Assembly (NCBI RefSeq): GCF_011753055.1
Contig: NZ_VWWJ01000001.1
Span: 992,001 to 1,056,000, forward strand
Source of the DNA: Burkholderia sp. Ax-1719
GTDB taxonomy: Bacteria; Pseudomonadota; Gammaproteobacteria; Burkholderiales; Burkholderiaceae
DNA: 64,000 bases
Direction: 5' to 3'
Of this stretch, positions 8,957 through 18,405 are shown piece by piece. How positions within the stretch are numbered: position 1 is the first letter of the stretch; each line of letters opens with the position of its first letter. A model generated the notes under the pieces. The model saw nothing but the letters and a program-made list of their open reading frames with translations, ran no database searches and was not told where the DNA came from. A program made the position numbers and the translations under genes.

Positions 8957-10444
8957 ATGAACGAGGGAACCAAGGCCTACCGTATGTTTATCGGGGGGGA
9001 GTGGGTCGAGTCAGCATGTGGCGAACAGTTCGAGTCCAAGGACCCCTACACGGGCGAAGTTTGGGCGCGCTTTCCCCGCGCCAAGCGAGAGGATGCAGAC
9101 CTCGCTGTTGCGGCGGCACAGAAAGCTCTTGATGGCGAGTGGGGGCGTATGACCGCCAGCGCGAGAGGGTTGCTGTTATTTAGGCTTGCAGACTTGATTG
9201 CACGCGATGCTGAAAAGCTCGCACAAACTGAAGTCCGCGACAATGGCAAGCTTATTAGCGAGATGCGAGCGCAGGTAGGCTATCTGCCACAATACTTTCG
9301 CTATTTCGGCGGACTTGCGGACAAGATTGAAGGTTCGGTCATTCCCATCGACAAGGCCGAAACATTCAATTACACCGTCCACGAACCTTTAGGCGTGTGC
9401 GTTGCAATTACAGCATGGAACTCACCACTTCTCCTCGCAGTGAACAAGTTGGCACCTGGTCTCGCCGCCGGTAACACCTTTGTTCTCAAACCGTCGGAAT
9501 ATACGTCAGCGTCCGCTGTAGAACTTGCGTCGCTTTTTGAGGAGGCTGGCTTCCCGGCTGGTGTGTTCAACGTTGTCACGGGCTTCGGACATGAAGTTGG
9601 TGCGCCACTTGTAGAGCATCCGGGAGTCGCCAAAGTTGCGTTTACTGGTAGCGAGTTGGGTGGTCAGCGTATTTACGAAACTGCAGCGAAAGACCTCAAG
9701 CACGTTAGCCTTGAGCTTGGAGGTAAGTCGGCCAATATCGTTTTCGAGGATGCAAACCTTGATAACGCTGTAAAAGGTGCGATTTCTGGCATTTTTGCCG
9801 CTACCGGACAAACTTGCGTAGCGGGTTCGCGACTGCTCGTTCACGACTCAATTTATGAGCAGTTCCTTGAGCGACTTGTGGATTTCGCGCGCAAAGCTCG
9901 TATGGGCAATCCTCAAGAGACGACTACACAAGTCGGGCCAGTTACAACCGAGCCACAGTACCGAAAGATTCTTGAATACATCGATATTGCACGCTCGGAA
10001 GGCGCGCGTTGCGTTCTTGGCGGCAAGGCGGCGAGTCGACCAGAGTGTGGGAGCGGACTGTTCGTCGAGCCCACGATCTTTGCCGACGTGAAGAACAACA
10101 TGCGTATTGCACAGGAAGAAGTTTTTGGACCGGTGCTGAGTGTCATTCGTTTCAAGGACGACGACGAAGCAGTGCAGATCGCGAACGACAGTCTCTACGG
10201 GCTCGCGGCTGGCATTTGGACTGAAAATTTGCGCAGAGCAATCGCCTTACCCAAGCGACTAAAGGTCGGTATTGCCTGGGTCAACATGTACCGGGCTGTG
10301 AGCTACATGTCCCCCTTTGGCGGCTACAAGCGATCAGGGATCGGCCGCGAGAACGGCATAGACGCGATCCGCGAGTATCTCCAAACAAAGAGCGTTTGGG
10401 TCAGCTTGGCACAGGACACACCGGACCCTTTTGTTATTCGATAA
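8957..10444 (+). CDS. NAD(P)-dependent aldehyde dehydrogenase
   Basis: 495 residues, the full length of the ALDH superfamily. Visible landmarks are the N-terminal IGGEWVES, the cofactor-site segments LKPSEYTSAS and VAFTGSELGG, the catalytic glutamate in LELGGKSAN (about residue 255) and the catalytic cysteine in GQTCVAGSRL (about residue 288). It oxidises an aldehyde to an acid in the cytoplasm. The gene lies 24 bp after the CoA-transferase and 39 bp before an SDR, so it is almost certainly in one operon. It could oxidise the aldehyde produced by the GMC dehydrogenase encoded later in the cluster. Confidence 0.92.
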   Translation: MNEGTKAYRMFIGGEWVESACGEQFESKDPYTGEVWARFPRAKREDADLAVAAAQKALDGEWGRMTASARGLLLFRLADLIARDAEKLAQTEVRDNGKLISEMRAQVGYLPQYFRYFGGLADKIEGSVIPIDKAETFNYTVHEPLGVCVAITAWNSPLLLAVNKLAPGLAAGNTFVLKPSEYTSASAVELASLFEEAGFPAGVFNVVTGFGHEVGAPLVEHPGVAKVAFTGSELGGQRIYETAAKDLKHVSLELGGKSANIVFEDANLDNAVKGAISGIFAATGQTCVAGSRLLVHDSIYEQFLERLVDFARKARMGNPQETTTQVGPVTTEPQYRKILEYIDIARSEGARCVLGGKAASRPECGSGLFVEPTIFADVKNNMRIAQEEVFGPVLSVIRFKDDDEAVQIANDSLYGLAAGIWTENLRRAIALPKRLKVGIAWVNMYRAVSYMSPFGGYKRSGIGRENGIDAIREYLQTKSVWVSLAQDTPDPFVIR

Positions 10445-10483
10445 CTGGTTCGGTAAAAAACACAAAAATCCGGAGACACGTAC

Positions 10484-11275
10484 ATGGAATCGAGCAACGC
10501 TATTGCCCCTGTTCTTGGAAATTTTCGTCTTGAAGGGCGAACTGCCCTCGTGACAGGTGCTGGAGCTGGTATTGGGGCGGCGATAGCCAGCGCGCTTGCG
10601 GAAGCAGGGGCTGAGGTCGTGATGGTTTCACTGAGTGCGGCAGAGCTGGACAAGGTGGCCGGAGGCATCGCCGCAATGGGCGGACGCGTTCAGGCGCGAC
10701 AGTGTGATGTTACTGATATCGACGCAGTCCGCAAACTTATTGCAGACATCCCCGAGCTTGACATCGTGGTGAACAACGCCGGAACGAACATCCCCGAGCC
10801 TTTCACCGAGGTAACGGAAGAGCACCTTGACTTCATGAGCAATCTGAATGTTCGTGCAACGTTTCTCGTCTCGCAGACGTCCGTGAAGAAGATGTTGACT
10901 ACTGGCGATCGTAGTCGGCGGGGCGGTGTAGTGATCAACATCACCTCACAAATGGGGCATATCGGCTCGCCGAACCGCACGGTCTACTGCATGAACAAGC
11001 ACGCTATCGAGGGGCTGACCAAAGCTCTCGCAGTGGAGCTTGCGGAGACTGGCATTCGCGTGAATAGCGTTGCGCCGACTTTCGTGGATACACCGCTGGT
11101 TCGAAAAATCGTGGATACACCGGAGAAGCGGGACTATCTGGTTTCTCGAATCCCTATGGGACGGATGGCGCAGGTTCAGGACATAGCCGCCGCCGTTCTC
11201 TATCTAGCATCGCCAGCTGCAGCAATGGTTACGGGAACGAGCCTGCTTGTGGATGGCGGTTGGACCGCCCAGTAA
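10484..11275 (+). CDS. Short-chain dehydrogenase/reductase
   Basis: 263 residues, classical SDR. The cofactor motif TGAGAGIGAAIA lies near residue 24, NNAG near residue 95, the catalytic serine in NITSQMGHIG and the catalytic Tyr-Lys pair in YCMNK. The C-terminal GTSLLVDGGWTAQ is typical. Catalyses NAD(P)-linked oxidation or reduction of a hydroxyl or keto group; substrate unknown. ATG 10484 follows a CCGGAGA site. Placed between ALDH and a quinone-reductase-like gene. Confidence 0.92.
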   Translation: MESSNAIAPVLGNFRLEGRTALVTGAGAGIGAAIASALAEAGAEVVMVSLSAAELDKVAGGIAAMGGRVQARQCDVTDIDAVRKLIADIPELDIVVNNAGTNIPEPFTEVTEEHLDFMSNLNVRATFLVSQTSVKKMLTTGDRSRRGGVVINITSQMGHIGSPNRTVYCMNKHAIEGLTKALAVELAETGIRVNSVAPTFVDTPLVRKIVDTPEKRDYLVSRIPMGRMAQVQDIAAAVLYLASPAAAMVTGTSLLVDGGWTAQ

Positions 11276-11292
11276 TGTAAAGAGGATCTCAA

Positions 11293-12279
11293 ATGAGCAA
11301 GACTTACGGACGCATCGTAGTAGAAAACACCGGCTCTCCTGACGTTATGGAGTGGCGCGAAGAGGCTATCCCGACGACGGGCGCGAACGAGGTTCGCATC
11401 CGCAACGAGGCGATCGGTGTCGATTATATCGATACGCAGATTCGAGCAGGCCAACTACCAGCGAGCCTGCCGACGGGTATTGGCTTCGCGGGAGTCGGTG
11501 TCGTTGAAGAGGTTGGCGCTGAAGTAAAGCACGTTGCTGTTGGCGAGCGTGCGGCGTACATGTATTTCGTACCAGGAAGCTATGCGGAGCAACGCATCGT
11601 TCCGGCAGATCGCGTTGTGCGTCTTCCCGATCAGGAGTTGGCGGCCGAAACGGCTGCAGGCGCATTGTTCCGAGGGCTAACTGCATGGTATCTGGCCAAT
11701 CGTCTTCGCAAGATTGAAAAGGGCGATGTCGTGCTCGTACATGCAGCAGCTGGCGGCGTAGGACTTATCCTCACTCAGTGGCTGCTCCACCTTGGCGCTA
11801 CGGTCGTCGGAACTGTAGACACGGCCGAGAAAGCAGCTGCGCTGAGGGAATTCGGTTGTGTTCATCCAGTGATCATCCCGCAAGAAGACTTCGTGGCGAA
11901 GGTCGCGGAAGTTTCGGACGGGCGAGGTGCTGCTGTCGTCTACGAGAGCATCGGGAAGGCCACGTTCGAAGGTTCGCTCGATAGCGCGCGCCGGTTCGGA
12001 TTGATTGCTTCATTCGGTTGGCCATCAGGCGACCCGGATATTTCGCTCATGACTCTGCGTGCGAAAGGATCTCTCTTTATCACGCGCCCGACGGTCACCC
12101 AGTACACGGCAGAGGCCTCAGATTTCCAGGCAGGCGCAAAGGCGCTTTTCCAACTGGTGAAAGACGGGACGATCCGGATCAAGGTCGGTAACAGCTATCC
12201 CTTGCGAAACGCTGCGCAGGCTCACTCAGACATCGTAGCTGGCAAGACGTTGGGGTCTGTCGTCCTCACGGTAGGCTGA
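11293..12279 (+). CDS. Quinone oxidoreductase-like MDR enzyme (zinc-free)
   Basis: 328 residues. A GroES-like N-terminal domain (NEVRIRNEAIGVDYIDTQIR) and a Rossmann domain with VLVHAAAGGVGLILTQWL follow the Qor/zeta-crystallin pattern, and the zinc-binding cysteines of alcohol dehydrogenases are absent. The family reduces quinones or enones with NADPH. It begins 17 bp after the SDR stop, with AGAGGATC upstream of the ATG. In this cluster it could reduce an alpha,beta-unsaturated carbonyl intermediate, which is inference only. Confidence 0.9.
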   Translation: MSKTYGRIVVENTGSPDVMEWREEAIPTTGANEVRIRNEAIGVDYIDTQIRAGQLPASLPTGIGFAGVGVVEEVGAEVKHVAVGERAAYMYFVPGSYAEQRIVPADRVVRLPDQELAAETAAGALFRGLTAWYLANRLRKIEKGDVVLVHAAAGGVGLILTQWLLHLGATVVGTVDTAEKAAALREFGCVHPVIIPQEDFVAKVAEVSDGRGAAVVYESIGKATFEGSLDSARRFGLIASFGWPSGDPDISLMTLRAKGSLFITRPTVTQYTAEASDFQAGAKALFQLVKDGTIRIKVGNSYPLRNAAQAHSDIVAGKTLGSVVLTVG

Positions 12280-12358
12280 ATCGACGTTTGAACCACTAGA
12301 ACCTGAGAGTCAAAGAAGAAATATGTAGGTCATTAAGCCAAATCTGGAGGAGACAAAA

Positions 12359-13108
12359 ATGCTTCTGGCTGACAAAGTTGCCGTAATCACTGGAGCGGCA
12401 TCGCTGCGAGGTATCGGATGGGCAACTGCCCAGCGCTTTGTAGAAGAAGGCGCGAGGGTGGTCCTTCTCGACCTGGATGCCGACCTCGCGTCTTCTGCTG
12501 CGGCGAAGCTCGGTGACAGTCATCTGGGTTACCAGTGTGATGTGCGAGACGCAGAGCGTTGCATTCAGGTGGTCAATGATGTGGTGGCACGACTCGGTAA
12601 GGTTGATGTTTTAATCAATAATGCCGGCGTCAGTCAAGCCAAGCGTCTACTTGACAGCAGCGCGGACGACTATGACATCGTTATGGATGTCAGCATGCGC
12701 GGTACCTATAACATGACGCGGGCTGTTGTTCCCCACCTCCGGGCACGACAAACGGGAACGATTGTTTGTGTGGGTTCGATTGCTGCGCAGCGCGGTGGCG
12801 GAGTGCTTGGGGGCCCGCACTATGCAGCAGCAAAAGGCGGCGTCCACGCATTCTCAAAGGCTATCGCCCGTGAGCTCGCACCAGAAGGAATCCGCGTAAA
12901 TGCAGTGGCACCGGGACTGGTCGACACTGAACTAATCGTCGGGAAAATCGATGAAGCTGGTAAAGGCATGGTTGCCGCCAGCACGCCGATGGGGCGTCTC
13001 GCGACCCCACGAGATATCGCAAATTCGATCCTGTTTCTGGCATCAGACCTGTCGAGCTACGTAACAGGCGTGATTCTGGACGTCAACGGCGGCCATCACA
13101 TCCATTAA
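12359..13108 (+). CDS. Short-chain dehydrogenase/reductase (FabG-like)
   Basis: 249 residues. TGAASLRGIGWATA is a slightly expanded cofactor loop, followed by NNAG, the catalytic serine in VCVGSIAAQRG and the Tyr-Lys pair in YAAAKGG. The C-terminus VTGVILDVNGGHHIH is standard for the family. The ATG follows CTGGAGGAGA. It is the last enzyme gene before the transporter genes and the second SDR of the cluster, suggesting two separate hydroxyl/keto steps. Confidence 0.92.
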   Translation: MLLADKVAVITGAASLRGIGWATAQRFVEEGARVVLLDLDADLASSAAAKLGDSHLGYQCDVRDAERCIQVVNDVVARLGKVDVLINNAGVSQAKRLLDSSADDYDIVMDVSMRGTYNMTRAVVPHLRARQTGTIVCVGSIAAQRGGGVLGGPHYAAAKGGVHAFSKAIARELAPEGIRVNAVAPGLVDTELIVGKIDEAGKGMVAASTPMGRLATPRDIANSILFLASDLSSYVTGVILDVNGGHHIH

Positions 13109-13160
13109 GCGACCCTGCAATATGCACTCGCGAACATAAAAATACATTCGGAGACAAATC

Positions 13161-14333
13161 ATGGGAAAAGTCGTCGCTTTGAAGCTTGCGTTCGCGAGTG
13201 TCGTACTCTCGGCCGCCTTTTCGTCTAATGCGGCCGAGCCGATCAAAATCGGTGTTTCTGGCCCTTTTACCGGGGGCTCAAGCCCGATGGGCGTGTCGAT
13301 GCGGGACGCGATTCGCCTGGCTGCCGACGAGATAAATAAGTCCGGAGGCGTTCTGGGTCGCCCGCTGCAACTTGTCGAGCGTGATGACGAAGCGAAGAAT
13401 CCTAGAGGGGCTATGGTCGCTCAGGAGCTCATCTATCGGGAGAAGGTAGTTGCCACCTTAGGCATTATCAACACGGGAGTGATGCTCGCGAGTGCGCGCT
13501 TCTATGAAGATGCCAAAATCCCAATCATCACCGCTGGCCCGACGGGGACGCAGGTGACAAAACTCTTCCAGCCGCCGCAGTATCCCGACAACTACGTCTT
13601 TCGAATCTCTCTGCCCGACAATATTCAGGCAGCGATGATTGTCGACGATGCGACGGGGCGCTTGCACTATACGAAGGTCGCGATTCTTGCCGACTCATCG
13701 AACTATGGCCAGCTCGGTAAAGACGACATCGTTGCTGCACTGAGCAAACGTGGCATTACGCCCACATCTGTTGAAAAGTTCAACGTCGGCGATGTCGACA
13801 TGACGCCACAGCTCTTGCGCGCAAAGGCGTCCGGTGCTCAAGCAGTGCTGACGTATGGTGTCGGTCCGGAACTGGCACAGATTGCTAACGGCATGGCCAA
13901 GCTGGGATGGAAGGTTCCCATCATCGGCAGCCATACGTTGTCTATGCCGAATTTCATCGAAACAGCAGGTACGAACGCTGAGGGTGCCATCTTCCCCGAG
14001 GCATTCGTAGCAGGCACATCAGCTAAAGGCGATGCGTTCGTGAGCTCGTACAAAGCTGCGTATAAGGTCGACAGAATCGCTGCACTTGAGTGGGCCGCTC
14101 CGGCCTACGACACCGTTTATCTCCTCGCGGCCGCTATCAAACAGGCGGGATCTACCGATGGGGCAAAGATTCGAGCTGCGCTTGAGAATCTCCACGGCCC
14201 GGTGAACGGCGTCTTGATGAGCTATGACAGGCCTTTCACTAAAGAGAACCACGAACTGTTCAAGGACCCCTCGAAGGCGATGATGGCCACCATCCGTCAA
14301 GGCCAGGTCGTCCGCGTCAGTGTGCCGAAGTAG
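13161..14333 (+). CDS. ABC transporter substrate-binding protein, LivK type
   Basis: 390 residues. A signal peptide with a hydrophobic stretch and cleavage after the alanine-rich SSNAA (about residue 26) points to the periplasm. The mature part begins IKIGVSGPFTGGSSPMG and continues with DEINKSGGVLGRPLQLV, hallmarks of the Peripla_BP_6/leucine-binding family. It binds and delivers a small organic substrate to the LivH/LivM permease. The family covers amino acids, amides, urea and aromatic acids, so the ligand cannot be fixed; the catabolic context argues for a carboxylic or aromatic compound. Confidence 0.92.
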   Translation: MGKVVALKLAFASVVLSAAFSSNAAEPIKIGVSGPFTGGSSPMGVSMRDAIRLAADEINKSGGVLGRPLQLVERDDEAKNPRGAMVAQELIYREKVVATLGIINTGVMLASARFYEDAKIPIITAGPTGTQVTKLFQPPQYPDNYVFRISLPDNIQAAMIVDDATGRLHYTKVAILADSSNYGQLGKDDIVAALSKRGITPTSVEKFNVGDVDMTPQLLRAKASGAQAVLTYGVGPELAQIANGMAKLGWKVPIIGSHTLSMPNFIETAGTNAEGAIFPEAFVAGTSAKGDAFVSSYKAAYKVDRIAALEWAAPAYDTVYLLAAAIKQAGSTDGAKIRAALENLHGPVNGVLMSYDRPFTKENHELFKDPSKAMMATIRQGQVVRVSVPK

Positions 14334-14433
14334 GGCTGACTACCTGGGGTAGATCTCTGTCCAGAGCATCGGATGCCCGAACTCGCCGGGCAGCCGATGC
14401 CTGCTCGCGATGCTTGTGGAAACGGAGTGACGT

Positions 14434-15303
14434 ATGGATGTCGTTCTGCAGATTCTCTTTAGTGGCTGCGCTGTTGGGATGATTTATGCGGTCATTGCCT
14501 TTGGCTATCAGCTTACCTTTGCAACTTCAGGCACCATAAATTTTGGCCAGGGCGAAGCGTTGGCCGTTGGCGCGCTCGTTGGACTCACAATCGTCGGCCA
14601 TCTGAACTACTGGTTGATGATCCCGTTCGTGCTTGTATTCGGCGCCGTTTGCGGGATTGGTATCGAGCGTATTGCGGTTCTCCCTGCGTTGCGCCGCAAA
14701 ACTGAAGGCTGGATCATGTCCACGATCGCCTTGGGGATCATTCTGCGCAACATCGCGGAAAATATCTGGGGTAAGGAAGACATGAAGTTTCCTTCGCCGG
14801 TACCAGAAACACCCATCAGTATCGGCGGCGCAAATCTGCTTCCCATGGAAATCATGGTCGTGATCGGAGCGTTGGCGATCATGCTAGTCATCGAAATTTT
14901 CAATAAGAAATCAATTTATGGAAAAGCGGTGATTGCAACAGCATCAGACCCAGCCGCAGCGGGTCTGATGGGGATAAATACGCGCCTTGTGGTCACGTTC
15001 TCTTACGCTCTTTCCTGTGCGACCGCTGCATTCGCTGGTGTGCTCGTTGCGCCTTTGACACTCGCTGGCGCGGGTATGGGGGCTTCACTTGGTCTCAAGG
15101 CATTCGCCGTCGCAATTATCGGCGGCTTGACCTCTGGAGTCGGTGCTGTCGTCGGGGGACTCATCCTCGGTATATCTGAGACGGCAACCGGTTTCTACCT
15201 GTCGACGGGCTACAAAGACGTCCCCGGCTTGGTTCTTCTCCTCGTGGTTCTTGCTTTGAAACCAGCGGGACTCTTCGGCAAAAAATCTATCAAGAAGGTG
15301 TGA
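14434..15303 (+). CDS. Branched-chain-type ABC transporter permease, LivH type
   Basis: 289 residues with about eight hydrophobic segments. The segment ATSGTINFGQGEALAVGAL near residue 35 and the loop FNKKSIYGKAVIATASDPAAAGLMGI near residue 155 (the EAA-like ATPase contact) are typical LivH features. It sits in the inner membrane and pairs with the LivM half of the next gene, whose start lies 1 bp after this stop. The 100-bp gap upstream separates it from the binding protein. Confidence 0.92.
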   Translation: MDVVLQILFSGCAVGMIYAVIAFGYQLTFATSGTINFGQGEALAVGALVGLTIVGHLNYWLMIPFVLVFGAVCGIGIERIAVLPALRRKTEGWIMSTIALGIILRNIAENIWGKEDMKFPSPVPETPISIGGANLLPMEIMVVIGALAIMLVIEIFNKKSIYGKAVIATASDPAAAGLMGINTRLVVTFSYALSCATAAFAGVLVAPLTLAGAGMGASLGLKAFAVAIIGGLTSGVGAVVGGLILGISETATGFYLSTGYKDVPGLVLLLVVLALKPAGLFGKKSIKKV

Positions 15304-15304
15304 G

Positions 15305-17296
15305 ATGAAGCAAGTCAGAATCTTCGTCGCTGGCCTTGCTCTAATAGCATTGCTGGCGCTCCCGCAGGTCATCGACAACCCTTATTACGTTCATATGGTG
15401 GTGGTCATCGGGATTTATGCGATCCTGCTGTTCGGCCTCGACGTAGTCGTGGGCTACACGGGAGAGATATCCCTCGGGCACGCTGGCCTGTTTGGCGTTG
15501 GCGCTTATACAACGGGAATTATCGCCGCCAAGTTAGGTTTAGGATTCTGGGTAGCGCTGCCATCTTCCATTGTGCTGACCTCGGTGTTCGGGGCTGTCCT
15601 TGCCATTCCCGCCCTGAGAGTGACGGGGCCGTATCTTGCCATGGTCACCTTGGCGTTCGGCACGATCATCGGAATTCTGTTAAACGAAATGAGCTTTCTG
15701 ACCAGTGGGCCGGAGGGTCTTCAAGTCAGTAAGCCAGAACTCTTTGGCACTCCACTCAGCGTTGTCGGCTTCTACTATTTCACGCTTTTCTTTGCTGTCA
15801 TTTCGCTCGTCATTGTTACAGCGATATTGAAATCACATTTCGGTCGAGCTTTTGTTGCATTGCGCGGTAGCCCGATTGCCGCAGATTGTATGGGTGTGTC
15901 TGTCTACAGGTTTAAGGTCGTAGCTTTTGTCGTCAGTGCGGCTCTGGCTGGGCTAGCGGGGGGACTCTTTACTTACTCAGAAGAATATATCGCTCCCAGT
16001 AATTTCAATTTTGAACTTGCTGTGCTGTTTCTTCTCGCGATTACTCTTGGAGGACGCAGATCGCGAGTTGGAGCAGTTATCGGTGCTGCGGTCGTTGTCA
16101 TGCTGCCGAACGTACTCTCCGACGCGGGGCTTTTCCACACGCTCACACTAATTCTCGCGGCTTTGATTGTGGTTATTTCGGCAGCAGCCGTTGTTTCAAA
16201 GAGAACTAGCGCGCGAAAGATCTGGCTACCGATGCTGGCAGTGGCTGCATTCGTAACATTTGCTTTCACCATAAGCGATATTTCAGAAAATAGATTGACG
16301 ATTTTCGGCATTCTTATCTTGAGTGTGGTCTTCTATTTGCCGGATGGAGTCATGGGCTATATCCGCGATACCTTCCGCGCTCTTGGGCCAAAGACCGGGT
16401 CGCGCAGCACGCAAGAATCGGATGCGGAAGTGATGCTGCTGGACCTTTCAAACGCGATAGAAGTGCAAGCTCATGGCGAGAACAATCGCTCAATCATCGA
16501 AATCAGTGGTGTAACGATGCAGTTTGGCGGCCTGAAAGCGCTGGATGCCGTCGACCTGAGCGTGGAACGCGGCTCCGTCCATGGCCTCATCGGGCCAAAT
16601 GGGTCTGGAAAGAGCACGATGATGAACGTCATAACTGGGATCTACGCACCTACCGGCGGATCAGTGATGTACGGCGAACGAGACATTGGCAGTGAGCGCC
16701 CCTCGGATATTGCACTTGGCGGGGTCGCCAGAACGTTCCAGAACGTCCAGCTCTTTGGAGACATGACCTGCGTAGAGAATGTTCTTGTTGGTCTGCATCA
16801 CACGTTCAAGTCGACTCTCCTTGATGTCATTTTCCGCACGCCACGGTTTCGTCGTGAGGAAAGGCTCGCACGAGAAAAGGCCTTATCTCTGCTCAATTTT
16901 GTTGGTCTTCGCGACTACGTGCATAGCGAATCCAAGGATCTCCCATACGGTCGAATGCGGCTGCTCGAAATAGCCCGGGCTTTGGGACTTGGCCCGAGTC
17001 TGCTGCTCCTTGATGAGCCGGCAGCGGGCCTACCACCGGCGGAGCTACCCAATCTTGTGACCATGATCAAAAAGGTACGGGAGCTCGGCGTCTCAGTCAT
17101 CCTTATTGAGCACCACATGGACGTGGTGATGGAGGTCTGCGACCGAGTGACGGTCTTGGATATGGGCAAGAAGATTGCGGAGGGCACCGGGCAGGACGTG
17201 CAGAACAATCCACGGGTTATCGAGGCATACCTCGGTGCGGAAGGCGCTTCGCAGACCGCCAGTGCGGAAGGCGGCCTTTCACCCAAAGCTGCGTAG
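15305..17296 (+). CDS. LivM permease fused to LivG ATPase
   Basis: 663 residues. The first about 330 residues form a LivM permease (GYTGEISLGHAGLFGVGAYTTG near residue 50, ALRGSPIAADCMGV near 185). After a linker of about 60 residues comes a complete LivG ATPase: Walker A in GLIGPNGSGKST (about 430), the family loop ARTFQNVQLFGDMT, and Walker B in LLLLDEPAAGL (about 560). Permease-ATPase fusions are known in this transporter family in proteobacteria. Fusion fixes the stoichiometry of one permease half and one ATPase. Only 8 bp separate it from livF. Confidence 0.92.
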   Translation: MKQVRIFVAGLALIALLALPQVIDNPYYVHMVVVIGIYAILLFGLDVVVGYTGEISLGHAGLFGVGAYTTGIIAAKLGLGFWVALPSSIVLTSVFGAVLAIPALRVTGPYLAMVTLAFGTIIGILLNEMSFLTSGPEGLQVSKPELFGTPLSVVGFYYFTLFFAVISLVIVTAILKSHFGRAFVALRGSPIAADCMGVSVYRFKVVAFVVSAALAGLAGGLFTYSEEYIAPSNFNFELAVLFLLAITLGGRRSRVGAVIGAAVVVMLPNVLSDAGLFHTLTLILAALIVVISAAAVVSKRTSARKIWLPMLAVAAFVTFAFTISDISENRLTIFGILILSVVFYLPDGVMGYIRDTFRALGPKTGSRSTQESDAEVMLLDLSNAIEVQAHGENNRSIIEISGVTMQFGGLKALDAVDLSVERGSVHGLIGPNGSGKSTMMNVITGIYAPTGGSVMYGERDIGSERPSDIALGGVARTFQNVQLFGDMTCVENVLVGLHHTFKSTLLDVIFRTPRFRREERLAREKALSLLNFVGLRDYVHSESKDLPYGRMRLLEIARALGLGPSLLLLDEPAAGLPPAELPNLVTMIKKVRELGVSVILIEHHMDVVMEVCDRVTVLDMGKKIAEGTGQDVQNNPRVIEAYLGAEGASQTASAEGGLSPKAA

Positions 17297-17304
17297 GAGG
17301 CGAT

Positions 17305-18027
17305 GTGCTGAAAGTCGAGTCGCTGTTTGCTGGGTATGGCAGCACGGATGTGCTGCACGGGATTTCCTTGCAGGTGCCAAAGGGCACGGTAGTGAGTTTG
17401 ATCGGTTCGAATGGAGCGGGCAAGACAACGACCATGAGGGCGATCTCGGGGATGATCAAGCCGAAGCGTGGAGCAGTAACGCTCAATGGTGTGCCAATTG
17501 CGGGAATGGAGTCGCATCGTATCGCGCGATTGGGATTGGCCCATTCGCCCGAGGGCCGTCGAGTATTCCCAACTCTGAGTGTCGAGGACAACCTCAAGTT
17601 GGGGGCATTCTCACGCATCATCGGGCAAAGACAGCGAGGAGACGTAGTCGCCGACCTCGAGCAGTCGTTGGAGCTATTTCCGCGACTGAAAGAGCGTCGA
17701 AATCAGCTCGCCGGCACGCTGTCTGGCGGCGAGCAGCAGATGCTCGCGATGGCGCGCGCAATCATGCTCACTCCGGAAGTGATACTGCTCGACGAGCCTT
17801 CTATGGGGCTTGCGCCAATCCTCGTGGACGAAGTCTTCAACATTATCCAAAAGCTCAAGTCCCGAAAAATCACAATGCTACTGGTTGAGCAGTTCGCGGC
17901 GGCGGCACTTCAGGTATCCGACTACGCGTATGTGCTCGAAAACGGAAAGATCGCACTTGAGGGCCCCGCAGAGCGGTTAAAGGGAGATCGAGCGATTCAG
18001 GCTGCTTATCTCGGTGGTGTGCATTGA
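17305..18027 (+). CDS. ABC transporter ATP-binding protein, LivF type
   Basis: 240 residues, starting at GTG 17305 with TAGGAGG upstream. Walker A is in SLIGSNGAGKTT (near residue 35), the signature is LSGGEQQMLAMARA (near 137) and Walker B is VILLDEPSMGLAP (near 155). It powers uptake together with the LivG half of the preceding fusion. It completes a full importer (binding protein, two permeases, two ATPases) inside the catabolic cluster. Confidence 0.93.
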   Translation: MLKVESLFAGYGSTDVLHGISLQVPKGTVVSLIGSNGAGKTTTMRAISGMIKPKRGAVTLNGVPIAGMESHRIARLGLAHSPEGRRVFPTLSVEDNLKLGAFSRIIGQRQRGDVVADLEQSLELFPRLKERRNQLAGTLSGGEQQMLAMARAIMLTPEVILLDEPSMGLAPILVDEVFNIIQKLKSRKITMLLVEQFAAAALQVSDYAYVLENGKIALEGPAERLKGDRAIQAAYLGGVH

Positions 18028-18060
18028 GTCGTTAGGAAAAAGTTTAGAAGGAGACAAGAA

Positions 18061-18387
18061 ATGACTAGTAAAAAAGGATACATCTACGCCGAGTTGGATG
18101 TCACAGATTCTGACTACTTCAACCGCGAATACGCACCTCGTGTCGAGCCCGTGCTGAAGAAATTCGATGCCAGGTTTCTGGTGTCGGGCGGCTCACCTGA
18201 GGTCAGGGAGGGAGAGCGTAGGGTTAAGAGAGTCGTATTGCTCGAGTTTCCCAGCCCAGAACTTGCGCAGGAATTCTACGATTCCAGGGAATATCAGGAA
18301 GTGATCGCGTATCGGCTGAAGTCCGCACGTACCCACCTCTATTTGCTTGAAGGTACAGAGCATGGTGGCGCAGCCGTACTTCAGTAA
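18061..18387 (+). CDS. DUF1330 protein
   Basis: 108 residues. GYIYAELDVTDSDYFNREY at the start and FPSPELAQEFYDSREYQEV in the middle match the DUF1330 family, a small ferredoxin-like alpha/beta barrel fold of unknown biochemical role. It has a strong AGAAGGAGA ribosome-binding site and sits between livF and the GMC dehydrogenase, so it probably belongs to the pathway. Proteins of this fold often act on or bind small acids, but no activity can be assigned. Confidence 0.85.
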   Translation: MTSKKGYIYAELDVTDSDYFNREYAPRVEPVLKKFDARFLVSGGSPEVREGERRVKRVVLLEFPSPELAQEFYDSREYQEVIAYRLKSARTHLYLLEGTEHGGAAVLQ

Positions 18388-18405
18388 AACGTCAGGATCG
18401 CAGAC